DNA of 64,000 nt from Hymenobacter sp. GOD-10R. Lineage in GTDB: Bacteria > Bacteroidota > Bacteroidia > Cytophagales > Hymenobacteraceae. A program made the translations under genes and the position numbers. Within the stretch, counting starts at the first letter, position 1. Every line of letters starts with the position of its first letter. Location: positions 6,569,501 to 6,633,500 of the forward strand of contig NZ_CP141184.1 of NCBI RefSeq assembly GCF_035609205.1. Reading direction: 5' to 3'. The notes beneath the pieces were generated by a model, which saw only the letters and a program-made list of their open reading frames with translations, was not told the origin of the DNA and made no database searches. Below are positions 7,201 to 15,382 of this stretch, one piece after another.

Positions 7201-9534
7201 ATGCGCTTATCTTTCCTGACTATCAGCTTGCTCCTGGGCGCAAGTGCTGCCAGTGCCCAAGCGCCCACGCCGCGCACCGTGCAGAACCTGGAAACTTTCA
7301 CACGGCTCTACGGCTACGTGCGCTACTTCCACCCCAGCGACGAAGCCGCCGCCATCGACTGGGACAAGTTCGCGGTGCTGGGTGCCCAACGCGTGGAGCA
7401 AGCACAAACCGAGGCGGAGTTGAAGAAAACGCTGCTAGGCCTTTTTCAACCCATAGCGCCCACGCTTCAGCTAATTCCGGCGGGCAAAACTTACCTCTTC
7501 AAAGCCAAGGACATTACACCTCCTACCTTGAAAGGCTACGAAGTAATTAGCTGGCAGCATCAGGGGATGGGGCAAGGCAACGCCCAGAGCCCATACCACA
7601 GCCGCCGCACGCACCGACCGGAGCCATTGAAAGACCCGGCCGCGCGGTCTACTTTTGGTACCCTCACCAAAGCGGTAGATGCCACGCCGTACCGCGGTAA
7701 ATCGTTCCGCTACACGGCTTTAGTACGCAATACGTCCCCGCAAGATGGGCCTGGCGCCTTGTGGGCTCGCGTCGATTTGCCTTACAAAGGAGTGGGGTTT
7801 TTCGACAATATGGTTGACCGGCCTATTCAGAGCAAAGAGTGGGCAGAGTACGAAATAAAAGGTACCATCGACCCACAGGCAACTTTTCTGTATTTCGGGT
7901 CCATGCTCATCGGCAGCGGGCAGATTCAGGTAGATAACATGCAGGTAGCGGTGCAGGAGGATGGCGCATGGAAAACCGTATTTGCTACTGGCTTTGAAGA
8001 AGATGAAGTAAAACAATATCCACGCAGTATCTCCGGCCAAGCTAATACGAGCCGCTTTGTTGCGAACAATAGTAACGACGCCTACTCTTTCTTAGTCAGC
8101 GCTACGGATGCTGCCCAGGAAAAGCACAGCGTCGTTATTCGCTCCCTCGATAAAGTCGAAGCGCAAAATGAGAACTTCATTGTGGCAGGCAAGGCGCTGT
8201 TTCCGCAACAGGCTCAAATTGGCGAAGTCGTGCAGGAAGACCTAGGTAGCGGCTTGCGGTGTGTGCTTCCGTTGGCCTTATACGGCACCAAAGACGCTAC
8301 CTTCCCGGCAGCTGACAACGCCGCGCTGGAAGCACTGCAAACGGAGCTGAATCAGCTCACTCCTAGCCGGTTCACCGGCAACGACCGCGCCGTACGTCTC
8401 GCCGACGTAGTCATCACCTGGAACGTCTTCCAACATTTTTATCCTTACTTCGCCGTCACCAATTCCAACTGGCCAACGGCACTGCCAGAAGCGCTACGAG
8501 CCGCGTATCCCGACCAATCGGAGGCAGACAATTTGAAAGTCTTGCAGCGCCTTACGGCCCACCTGCACGACGGCCACGTGCGGGTAAGCCCACCGGCGCG
8601 CAGCAACAACTACCGGTACTTGCCTATTCGGTGGGAATGGGTACAAAATCAATTGATTATCACGCACGTAGCCAACGACTCACTTGGCGTGCAGCGCGGC
8701 GATATTGTTACAATGATTAATGGGCAGCCAGCGGCGATGTACTTCCGCGAGGCGGAGCAGTACATCTCGGCGGCCACGCCGGGCTGGTTGCACTACCGCG
8801 CCGCTTTCGAAACCTTGATGGGCCCGCCTAATGCTTCGCTAGCTTTGCAAGTGCAGCGACCGAACGGTGAAAGCCAACCTGTTACACTTCATTTCAATAA
8901 GAGCGGCTTGCGAAATAATGAGAGCACCCACCCCATGTCGCGGCTCATTTCACCCTCGGTGTACTACCTGAACCTGGACCGAATTCCGATGGATGCCATC
9001 AACGAGCTGCTGCCGGAGCTAGCCAAGATGAAAACCATCATCTGCGACCTACGCGGGTATCCGAAAGGCAACCATCCGTTAATCAGTCACTTACTTTCCG
9101 GTCCGGACACCGCCGCGCATTGGATGCGCGTGCCTAGGTTTATCTATCCCGACCAGAAAAAGGTAGCTGGCTACGACAATATGGGCTGGGCCATGAAACC
9201 GAGTAAGCCACACCTGTCGGCCCGCATCATCTTCATCACCGATGGGAGCGCCATCAGCTACGCCGAGAGCTACATGGGCTTTATTGAGGGCTACAAGCTA
9301 GCTACCATTATTGGGCAACCAACGGCGGGTACCAATGGCAACATCAACCCTTTCACGTTGCCCGGCAACTACAGCATCTCCTGGACCGGCATGGAAGTGC
9401 GCAAACACGATGGTAGTCAGCACCATGGCGTGGGCATCAAGCCAAATATCTACCTAGAGAAGACCATCCAGGGCGTGCGCGAGGGTCGCGACGAGTTTCT
9501 GGAAAAAGCCATTGAGCTGGCCAAGGCAAACTAG
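7201..9534 (+). CDS. Secreted S41-family (C-terminal-processing-like) serine peptidase
   Basis: With the ATG at 7201 the protein has 777 residues and a clean signal peptide (MRLSFLTISLLLGASAASAQ). An upstream in-frame extension to 7117 would bury that signal and was rejected. The first half is a large region of unknown fold with KTVFATGFEEDE-type beta-sandwich character. The second half has LTAHLHDGHVRV and a PDZ-like stretch (VQRGDIVTMINGQPA), then the S41 core: TIICDLRGYP, DGSAISYAES with likely nucleophile Ser686, and the GQPTAGTNGN loop. It probably acts in the periplasm or is surface-linked. It stands alone between the B12 operon and a hypothetical gene. Confidence 0.85.
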   Translation: MRLSFLTISLLLGASAASAQAPTPRTVQNLETFTRLYGYVRYFHPSDEAAAIDWDKFAVLGAQRVEQAQTEAELKKTLLGLFQPIAPTLQLIPAGKTYLFKAKDITPPTLKGYEVISWQHQGMGQGNAQSPYHSRRTHRPEPLKDPAARSTFGTLTKAVDATPYRGKSFRYTALVRNTSPQDGPGALWARVDLPYKGVGFFDNMVDRPIQSKEWAEYEIKGTIDPQATFLYFGSMLIGSGQIQVDNMQVAVQEDGAWKTVFATGFEEDEVKQYPRSISGQANTSRFVANNSNDAYSFLVSATDAAQEKHSVVIRSLDKVEAQNENFIVAGKALFPQQAQIGEVVQEDLGSGLRCVLPLALYGTKDATFPAADNAALEALQTELNQLTPSRFTGNDRAVRLADVVITWNVFQHFYPYFAVTNSNWPTALPEALRAAYPDQSEADNLKVLQRLTAHLHDGHVRVSPPARSNNYRYLPIRWEWVQNQLIITHVANDSLGVQRGDIVTMINGQPAAMYFREAEQYISAATPGWLHYRAAFETLMGPPNASLALQVQRPNGESQPVTLHFNKSGLRNNESTHPMSRLISPSVYYLNLDRIPMDAINELLPELAKMKTIICDLRGYPKGNHPLISHLLSGPDTAAHWMRVPRFIYPDQKKVAGYDNMGWAMKPSKPHLSARIIFITDGSAISYAESYMGFIEGYKLATIIGQPTAGTNGNINPFTLPGNYSISWTGMEVRKHDGSQHHGVGIKPNIYLEKTIQGVREGRDEFLEKAIELAKAN

Positions 9535-9660
9535 CCCGGGTGGCACAACTTCGTACATCCGTCGGGCCAAGCCTTGCGTAGTATCCAGGTAGTCAGCGCC
9601 CGCTCACGGGCCGACTCACGCAAATACCTAGGTAATTGGCACTTTCCATACTCGTCAATC

Positions 9661-10038
9661 ATGGCTAAGAAACCCACGAACAGCAATAAAAAGAAAAACG
9701 ACCCCGACAAAAAGGCCCGTGTGCACAAGGAGCTGGAGGGTTTTGAAATAAAGGTGAACCCGCTAGGCGAAATCACCTCCACCTACTCTATTGAGGAGGT
9801 CAACTCCTTCCTGAACCGCCACGTGCGCGACAAGAAGCTCGTGAACCGCGACGGGCAGTTTGGCGAGAAGATCGAGGAAGACGACGAGTTTCCACTGGAA
9901 GAAGGTGCCCCCGAACCCGAAGAATCGGACGAGGATTTCATGCGCCGCACGAGTAAAGAGGCGAAGAAATCGAAGAAGGGTGACCCAGATCCGGCCGCCG
10001 AAGCCGCCGACACCACGGCGGAGTTGCCCGAGGAATAA
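9661..10038 (+). CDS. Small highly charged hypothetical protein
   Basis: A 125-residue cytoplasmic protein that I do not recognise beyond a Bacteroidota hypothetical. The start is placed at the ATG at 9661 (MAKKPTNSNKKKND); the longer frame from 9574 has no support. A lysine-rich head is followed by a short ordered-looking core (GFEIKVNPLGEITSTYSIEE, then VNSFLNRHVRDKKLVNRDG). The tail is very acidic and Glu/Asp/Pro-rich (about residues 70-125). Its composition suggests a disordered tail and possibly a nucleic-acid or protein partner, which is inference. A hairpin terminator follows. Confidence 0.75.
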   Translation: MAKKPTNSNKKKNDPDKKARVHKELEGFEIKVNPLGEITSTYSIEEVNSFLNRHVRDKKLVNRDGQFGEKIEEDDEFPLEEGAPEPEESDEDFMRRTSKEAKKSKKGDPDPAAEAADTTAELPEE

Positions 10039-10078
10039 GCTAGGTTATGGCGTGGGCATTACGCTCCGCACAAAGCAG

Positions 10079-10124
10079 AACGGCTGTAGCACGAAACTCC
10101 TATTTCGCGCTACAGCCGTTTTAC
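10079..10124 (+). terminator. Rho-independent-type terminator
   Basis: Perfect 12-bp arms AACGGCTGTAGC (10079-10090) and its complement (10109-10120), an 18-base loop, then TTTTAC. It follows the small charged gene and precedes the AIM24-family gene. Confidence 0.7.
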
Positions 10125-10190
10125 GTCAAAATCAGTTGCAGTTTCTTATACTTGGAGCGCAAATTTTCCACTACAATCCTTCCCCCAATC

Positions 10191-10973
10191 ATGCGCTCCC
10201 ACGATGTCGATTACAAGATCCTTGGCAATGATATTCAAGTACTTGAAGTTGAGTTAGACCCTAACGAAACGGTAGTTGCCGAAGCCGGCGCTATGGTGTA
10301 CATGGACGAAGCCATTGCCTTCGAAACTAAGATGGGCGACGGCTCGGAACCCGACCAAAGCGTGCTGGGCAAGCTGTTCTCGGCGGGCACCCGCCTGATT
10401 ACGGGTGAGTCGCTGTTCATGACGCACTTCACGCACCGGGGCGGCTATGGCAAAAGCCGGGTGGCCTTCTCGGCGCCCTATCCTGGCACCATCATTCCAA
10501 TCGACCTAGATACCATGCCCAATGGTCTCATCGTGCAAAAGGACGGTTTCTTGGCGGCGGCTAAGGGTACCAAAATGGCCATACACTTTAACCAGCGCTT
10601 AGGAGCAGGCTTCTTTGGCGGCGAAGGGTTTATTCTGCAAAAGCTCACCGGCGACGGCAAGGCTTTTATTCATGCCGGGGGCACCATCATCGAGAAGCGC
10701 CTAAACAACGAGCTACTACGCGTGGACACGGGCTGCGTGGTGGCCTTTGAGCCCGGTATCGACTTCAGCGTGGCGCGGGCTGGGGGCTTAAAGTCGATGA
10801 TCTTCGGGGGCGAAGGCCTCTTACTAGCTACGCTGCGTGGCACCGGCCGGGTGTGGCTCCAGTCGATGCCCGTGAAGAAGCTGATTCAGGCGCTGATGCC
10901 CAACGGCAGCAACGCCAACAAAGAAAGCGGCAGCGTGCTCGGCAACATGGTCAGCGGCATATTCGACGAGTAA
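10191..10973 (+). CDS. AIM24 / TIGR00266-family protein
   Basis: A 260-residue protein of the AIM24 family, made of repeated beta-strand trefoil-like units rich in glycine; the biochemical role is not defined. Start is the ATG at 10191 ([20 protein letters not shown]), because the upstream frame to 10047 runs through a terminator. Recognisable segments are [45 protein letters not shown] and [17 protein letters not shown] near the C-terminus. No signal peptide or membrane span is evident, so cytoplasmic or peripheral. It ends 11 bases before the convergent TPR kinase gene. Confidence 0.9.
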   Translation: MRSHDVDYKILGNDIQVLEVELDPNETVVAEAGAMVYMDEAIAFETKMGDGSEPDQSVLGKLFSAGTRLITGESLFMTHFTHRGGYGKSRVAFSAPYPGTIIPIDLDTMPNGLIVQKDGFLAAAKGTKMAIHFNQRLGAGFFGGEGFILQKLTGDGKAFIHAGGTIIEKRLNNELLRVDTGCVVAFEPGIDFSVARAGGLKSMIFGGEGLLLATLRGTGRVWLQSMPVKKLIQALMPNGSNANKESGSVLGNMVSGIFDE

Positions 10974-10984
10974 AGCGCCGCAGG

Positions 10985-13138
10985 CTAGGCGGGCAGCTGC
11001 ACCACAAATTCGGTGTAGCGGCCTAGCTCCGACTCGACCAGCAGTTGCCCGCCATGCCCTTGCGTCACGATATCGTAGCTCAGCGACAGACCTAGGCCGG
11101 TGCCCTGGCCGGTAGGCTTGGTGGTGAAGAAGGGTTGGAAAATCTTCTGGCGCACCGGCTCCGGGATGCCCGTGCCGTTGTCGCGCACTCGAATTTCGAT
11201 GTGGTCGGCGTCTTGGCGGGTTTGCACGCTTACTTGTGGTTTGTAGGTGGTGCCTTCCTGTTGGCTGCGCTGCTGCGTGGCATAGAAAGCGTTGGAAAAT
11301 AGATTCACCAGCACCCGCCCAATGTCCTGCGGCACCACCGAAACCTTGTCTAGTTTCTCAGCAAAATCAGTTTGCAGGTCGCACACAAAGCTTTTGTCCT
11401 TGGACCGCACGCCCTGGTAAGCCAGGCGCAAGTACTCGTCGGTGAGTACGTTGAGTTTGGTAGGTTGCTTGGCGCCGGAGCCATGGTTGCTATGGGCAAG
11501 CATGCCGCGCACAATAGCATCAGCGCGGCGGCCGTGGTGGTTGATTTTGTGCAGATTCTCCCGAATGTCAGTGTACAGGTCCTGCTCTAACTCTATGTCG
11601 CGCTCCGGTTGCTGCTGGGCTTCTTCCAGTTCAGCGAGCAGCTCAGCGGATACCTCGGCGAAGTTGTTGACGAAGTTCAGAGGGTTTTGAATCTCGTGGG
11701 CAATGCCCGCCGTCAGCTCGCCTAGACTCGCCATTTTTTCTTTCTGAATGAGTTGAGCCTGCGCGCCTTTTAGCTCTACCAGGGTGCGGTCGAGGGCGTC
11801 ACGTTGTCCGGCAATCTGCTCATTTTTCTCGTTGAGGCGGCGATTAGCGCGCTGCTTCAGGAGCACGTTGCGCCAGAGCAGTCCCGCCACCAGCACTACG
11901 CTACCTAGGCCAGCCAGCAACCCGTAAAGCTGCTGGCGCTGGCGGACGCTTTGCTGATCTTGCAGTTGCCGCGTTTTGGTAAGCAGGGCAATCTGGGCCT
12001 GTTTTTTATCCAGCTCATAGCCGTAGCGTAGGGCGGTGGTTTGGCGCTGGGTTTGTTCGCCCGCCAGCGTGTCGTTGTAGGCTAGGTACTGCCCCTGGTA
12101 ACGGTAAGCGGGGGCAAACTCGCGGCGCTCGGCGTAGGCTTGGGCCAACACCAAGCTAACATCGCGCATGTTTTCTTTGCTGCGCGTCTGCCGGGCTCGT
12201 TCCAGGCTTTTACTGGCCAGCGCGATGGCGCTATCGGGCTGGTGCACGGCCTGATACACTTGGGCCAATAGCAGTTCGGCGAAGGGCAGGCTGTAGTTAT
12301 CTTTTCCGGCAACGGCGCGGGCATAGGCGCGCAACCCATGAAAACGAGCCTGCTGGTAGTTGCCTTGCAGCCGGTACACATCGGCCATATTTATCTCGTC
12401 AATCGTCCTATTTACGTCGTCGTGCTCTCCGATGGCCAGCTGCTGAGCCCGTTCAAAGTAGTGCAGCGCCGGAGCCCAATTTTTCTGCTTGGTATAGAGC
12501 GTACCTAGTGCGTTCTGCATGACCATCATCACCTGTTTGTCACCGGCTTGTTCTCCATTTTTCAGGGCAGCTTGCAGAATGGGCAAAGCAGCTTTATAAT
12601 CTTCCAGATTCAGGTAAATAGAGCCTAAAGTGGCCTGCAATCGTCGTTTGGTTTGGGCATCATTGGCTTGCTCGGCCAATGGAATACCTTGCTGCGCCGC
12701 CACGATGGCCGACGCATTGTTGCCCTGCATCATCTCGATCAGCATCAGTTCCAAGCAGCTTTCGCCCTGACCACGCCAGTTTCGGATGTGCGCAAACACT
12801 TGCTGCGCTTCTCTAACGTGGCGCCGCGCCTGTTCGTAATCAGCTTCTCGGCGGGCAATAGTACCGAGCCAGAGCAATGCCCGGCCCTCACCTCTCGTAT
12901 AGTGTAGGTCTTGGCTAAGCGTCAAGGCTTGTTTGATGGAGGCGCGGGCCTGCGCAGGGTCGGTGGCTGTCAGTACCTGCCCTAGCTTCTGAAGCCGTCG
13001 GACCCGCATCGTGTCGAGTTTGGTCTGAGTCTGCAACAATTGGCGGAGACTATCTACTATAGGCGTAGGCTTTTGAGCGTGCGCCGCAAGAACGCCAACC
13101 AATAACCACACGCTTATGAATACCAAGCAAGATTTCAT
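10985..13138 (-). CDS. TPR-containing sensor histidine kinase
   Basis: A 717-residue membrane kinase. A signal peptide ([21 protein letters not shown]) leads to a periplasmic array of tetratricopeptide repeats at about residues 35-370 (repeats such as [12 protein letters not shown] and [20 protein letters not shown]). A membrane span follows at about 405-425 ([17 protein letters not shown]) and then a coiled coil. The dimerisation domain has the phosphoacceptor in [17 protein letters not shown] (His481), and the ATPase domain has [21 protein letters not shown] and [15 protein letters not shown]. It is an orphan kinase: no receiver gene is adjacent. The TPR part probably mediates protein contacts. 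Confidence 0.92.
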   Translation of the reverse strand: MKSCLVFISVWLLVGVLAAHAQKPTPIVDSLRQLLQTQTKLDTMRVRRLQKLGQVLTATDPAQARASIKQALTLSQDLHYTRGEGRALLWLGTIARREADYEQARRHVREAQQVFAHIRNWRGQGESCLELMLIEMMQGNNASAIVAAQQGIPLAEQANDAQTKRRLQATLGSIYLNLEDYKAALPILQAALKNGEQAGDKQVMMVMQNALGTLYTKQKNWAPALHYFERAQQLAIGEHDDVNRTIDEINMADVYRLQGNYQQARFHGLRAYARAVAGKDNYSLPFAELLLAQVYQAVHQPDSAIALASKSLERARQTRSKENMRDVSLVLAQAYAERREFAPAYRYQGQYLAYNDTLAGEQTQRQTTALRYGYELDKKQAQIALLTKTRQLQDQQSVRQRQQLYGLLAGLGSVVLVAGLLWRNVLLKQRANRRLNEKNEQIAGQRDALDRTLVELKGAQAQLIQKEKMASLGELTAGIAHEIQNPLNFVNNFAEVSAELLAELEEAQQQPERDIELEQDLYTDIRENLHKINHHGRRADAIVRGMLAHSNHGSGAKQPTKLNVLTDEYLRLAYQGVRSKDKSFVCDLQTDFAEKLDKVSVVPQDIGRVLVNLFSNAFYATQQRSQQEGTTYKPQVSVQTRQDADHIEIRVRDNGTGIPEPVRQKIFQPFFTTKPTGQGTGLGLSLSYDIVTQGHGGQLLVESELGRYTEFVVQLPA

Positions 13139-13204
13139 CGCAGCAATGGCTAGCTAAATATGAAGGACTATAGCTTTCTACAACTAGGTCTGGAGGAACG
13201 TAGC

Positions 13205-13504
13205 TCAAGCAACCTGCACCGCCACCTCGTAGTAGTCGATGGTCGGGGTGCCGTCGAAGCAGGGCGCCAGATGATTGAACACCGCCTGAAGCGATTCGCT
13301 AGACTCGGCGGCCTCGCGGTTCTCTTCGTTGTCCCACAAAATCACGGCTAGGCATTTGTTATTTTCAGTGTTGGTTAGGAAGCGGCTGGTCACATAACCG
13401 GGCTGTTGTTTGAGCACCGGCCCAACTTCGTTTTGGTAGAGATCAATGGCTTGGGGAGCAGTACCAGCCTTGAGCAAGACTTGAAAAATTCGCGCGTACA
13501 ACAT
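13205..13504 (-). CDS. ABM-like dimeric alpha/beta-barrel protein
   Basis: A 99-residue single-domain protein (MLYARIFQVLLKAGT... ending YYEVAVQVA) with the pattern of the antibiotic biosynthesis monooxygenase/dimeric ferredoxin-like fold. It has a first strand YARIFQVLLKAG, a helix with AIDLYQNEVGPVLKQQPG, strands SRFLTNTENNKCLAVILWD, a helix ENREAAESSESLQAVFNHL and a final strand. No heme or metal motif is visible, so the enzymatic role is unknown. It lies alone, in the same direction as the TPR kinase and 66 bases upstream of it. Confidence 0.7.
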   Translation of the reverse strand: MLYARIFQVLLKAGTAPQAIDLYQNEVGPVLKQQPGYVTSRFLTNTENNKCLAVILWDNEENREAAESSESLQAVFNHLAPCFDGTPTIDYYEVAVQVA

Positions 13505-13733
13505 AGGTAAGGTATGAGAAGATGACGATTAAAACAATGATCTTATTAGTCCGGGAGTGCTAGCATTCATCTGTAAATCAGAGCATTTAACCTGCATAAC
13601 TCCAGCCAAACGGCTTATTTTCAGCTTTAGCTTCGACACCTTGCTAGTTCGCAACTACACCTAGGTTGAAAAGCACTCTGTCGCGAAGATTGCCGGCCAG
13701 CGACTTTGCCGCCCGGCACCCCAATCGACTTCT

Positions 13734-14153
13734 TTACTTGATGAGCACAAAGCACTGCGTCAGCACTTAACCCTTGGTGCCAAGTAGTCGGCAGGAATAA
13801 ACGCCAGCGGGTAGTAGTGTACCTTAGTCTACTCCCTCCCCAGCCCCACCGCTATTCTTTATCTCCCTGTTGGAGCCTGAAACTGCGTTTGTAGTCAGAA
13901 CAATGCCCTGGTCCGCGCCAACAGTGCCGTGCGTGTACACACCGACGGCAGCACGATAATCGGTTTCCGTGTGTTGAAAACCGCTGCGCGAAATGGGGAG
14001 CTGATACCGCGCTTGCGCCGGCGCCAAGTGAGCCGAAGAGCGCAGGCTTGGGACGTGAGCTTGCAGGGCTGTCGATTGCCCGAGCAGCAAACTTAGCAGG
14101 GGTAAGAACACCAACCTCCATGGTCGACGAATTTGCAGAAGTTGGTAGTTCAT
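13734..14153 (-). pseudogene. Remnant of a secreted protein with T9SS type A sorting domain
   Basis: From the ATG at 14153 a signal-peptide-like start (RLVFLPLLSLLLGQSTALQA) and about 80 further residues end at TAA 13824. The same frame then continues GTLLPAGVYSCRLLGTKG, a second TAA, and VLTQCFVLIK before a third stop at 13734. The pattern LPAGVYxxRL...TQxFVxxK is the usual end of a type IX secretion C-terminal sorting domain. Signal peptide and sorting domain survive in one frame with two stops between, and the expected large middle domain is missing. This is best read as a decayed cargo gene. The 109-residue open part could still be a real small secreted protein, as an alternative. Confidence 0.55.
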
Positions 14154-14643
14154 ATAGATTCAAAACGGTGATATGGGCGTGCAGCAGATCCGAATTGCCC
14201 TAGGTTGTCAGCAGACATTCATTTGATTAAAACACTACTAATCAGCTACTATTCTCTTCTTTTGATCAAAAGTACTTTCTCCTTTTGCTACGGCGCAACC
14301 CAAGACATACCCCTAAACAGGGGGGATGACCTAGCTTTTTCGTTGCTGCTCCAAGGTGAGAAAGCCTTTGGCGCCAAAAGAGCCGGACGTTCACTGACCT
14401 CCGGCTCTTCTAACCTCACTTAGTAGCGCTATGGTGGGTAAGGCGTACTCAGTAAGCTCCTCAATTAATTAGTCAAAATTAACTTGATTTTGTACACATT
14501 TGCAAGCTAACGCATACCCCTAAACAGGATGTATGGTATTTTTTTGTCCCCCCTGTTTAGGGGTATGCGTTGGCTTGCACCCCGCGGCGTTGCCCCCGAC
14601 CTTTACTCCTGGCTCCCGTACTTTTTCCCGCTCCTTTTTGCCA
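14154..14643. promoter_or_regulatory. Regulatory intergenic region with three CCCCTAAACAGG copies
   Basis: About 490 bases without a supported gene, upstream of the response regulator. Direct copy 1 (14306-14325) reads CATACCCCTAAACAGGGGGG. Copies 2 (14501-14528) and 3 (14552-14579) face each other as 28-base arms with one mismatch around a 23-base loop containing TTTTTTT. A separate 10-bp hairpin (14379-14388 / 14400-14409) lies between copies 1 and 2 and may be a terminator. The start of the regulator is 64 bases beyond copy 3. Autoregulation by the regulator is inference. Confidence 0.65.
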
Positions 14644-15285
14644 ATGACAACCCTGCGCCTGGCCATTATTGAAGACGATCCCACTGTGCGCCAGCTGCTG
14701 CACGGCTATCTGTGCCGCCAACCTGAGTTTGAGTGCGTGCTGGTGGCCGGTTCGGTCGAGGCGTTCTTGCAGCAACTACCGGAGCTGCTAGCTCCACCCC
14801 AGCTCGTGCTGCTCGACATTGGCTTGCCCGGCCTGAGTGGCATTCAGGCCCTGCCCGTGCTGCGTCGCCAGCTGCCCGAGGCCGACTTCGTGATGCAGAC
14901 CGTGTTCGAGGATACCGACCGCATCTATCAGGCCCTGTGCGCCGGGGCCACAGGCTACCTGCTCAAGAGCACGCCCCCCGCCGAAATCAAAGCCGCCCTG
15001 CTCGACGTTGCCCGCGGCGGCGCACCCATGAGCCGGGCGGTGGCGCGTAAGGTGCTAGGCTACTTCAAACCTAGCCCCACCGCCCCCACCACCGACCTCA
15101 CCCCGCGCGAGCGACAGGTGCTGGAAGGCTTGGTAGATGGCCTAAGCGAAAAGCAAGTAGCCACGCGCCTCGACCTAGCCCCCCAAACGGTACACTCCTA
15201 CATCAAGCAGCTCTACCGTAAGCTGCACGTGCGCAGCCGCGCTGAACTCGTGCGGCACTCCCTACGCGACGGATCGTCTATATGA
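14644..15285 (+). CDS. NarL/LuxR-family response regulator
   Basis: A 213-residue two-domain regulator. The receiver domain (1-125) has the acidic pocket IEDD at residues 9-12, phosphoacceptor Asp58 in LVLLDIGLPGLSG, and the conserved Lys in GYLLKST. The C-terminal LuxR-type helix-turn-helix (about 148-213) reads LTPRERQVLEGLVDGLS, then VATRLDLAPQTVHSYIKQLY and KLHVRSRAELV. Start is the ATG at 14644; an in-frame extension to 14533 passes through the inverted repeat and was rejected. It converges with a HisKA_3-type kinase gene, the class that normally partners NarL-type regulators, so the two are probably a cognate pair. Confidence 0.93.
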   Translation: MTTLRLAIIEDDPTVRQLLHGYLCRQPEFECVLVAGSVEAFLQQLPELLAPPQLVLLDIGLPGLSGIQALPVLRRQLPEADFVMQTVFEDTDRIYQALCAGATGYLLKSTPPAEIKAALLDVARGGAPMSRAVARKVLGYFKPSPTAPTTDLTPRERQVLEGLVDGLSEKQVATRLDLAPQTVHSYIKQLYRKLHVRSRAELVRHSLRDGSSI

Positions 15286-15382
15286 GTGTGACCAGAAGCT
15301 AGGCAGCACTCGGGGTTCTTCTGCTTTCGGCTACCCATTACCCACCCCGCACGGGCTAGCTACCGTTTTGATCGTCATGATA

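Noticed and set aside
14205..14423. 72-residue plus-strand open frame
   Set aside because: It crosses the CCCCTAAACAGG copy and a hairpin, has an atypical composition and no recognisable domain.
14501..14579. Reading the large inverted repeat as a plain terminator
   Set aside because: The T-run is in the loop, not after the stem, and a third copy of the arm lies 200 bases away, which suits a binding site or small element better.
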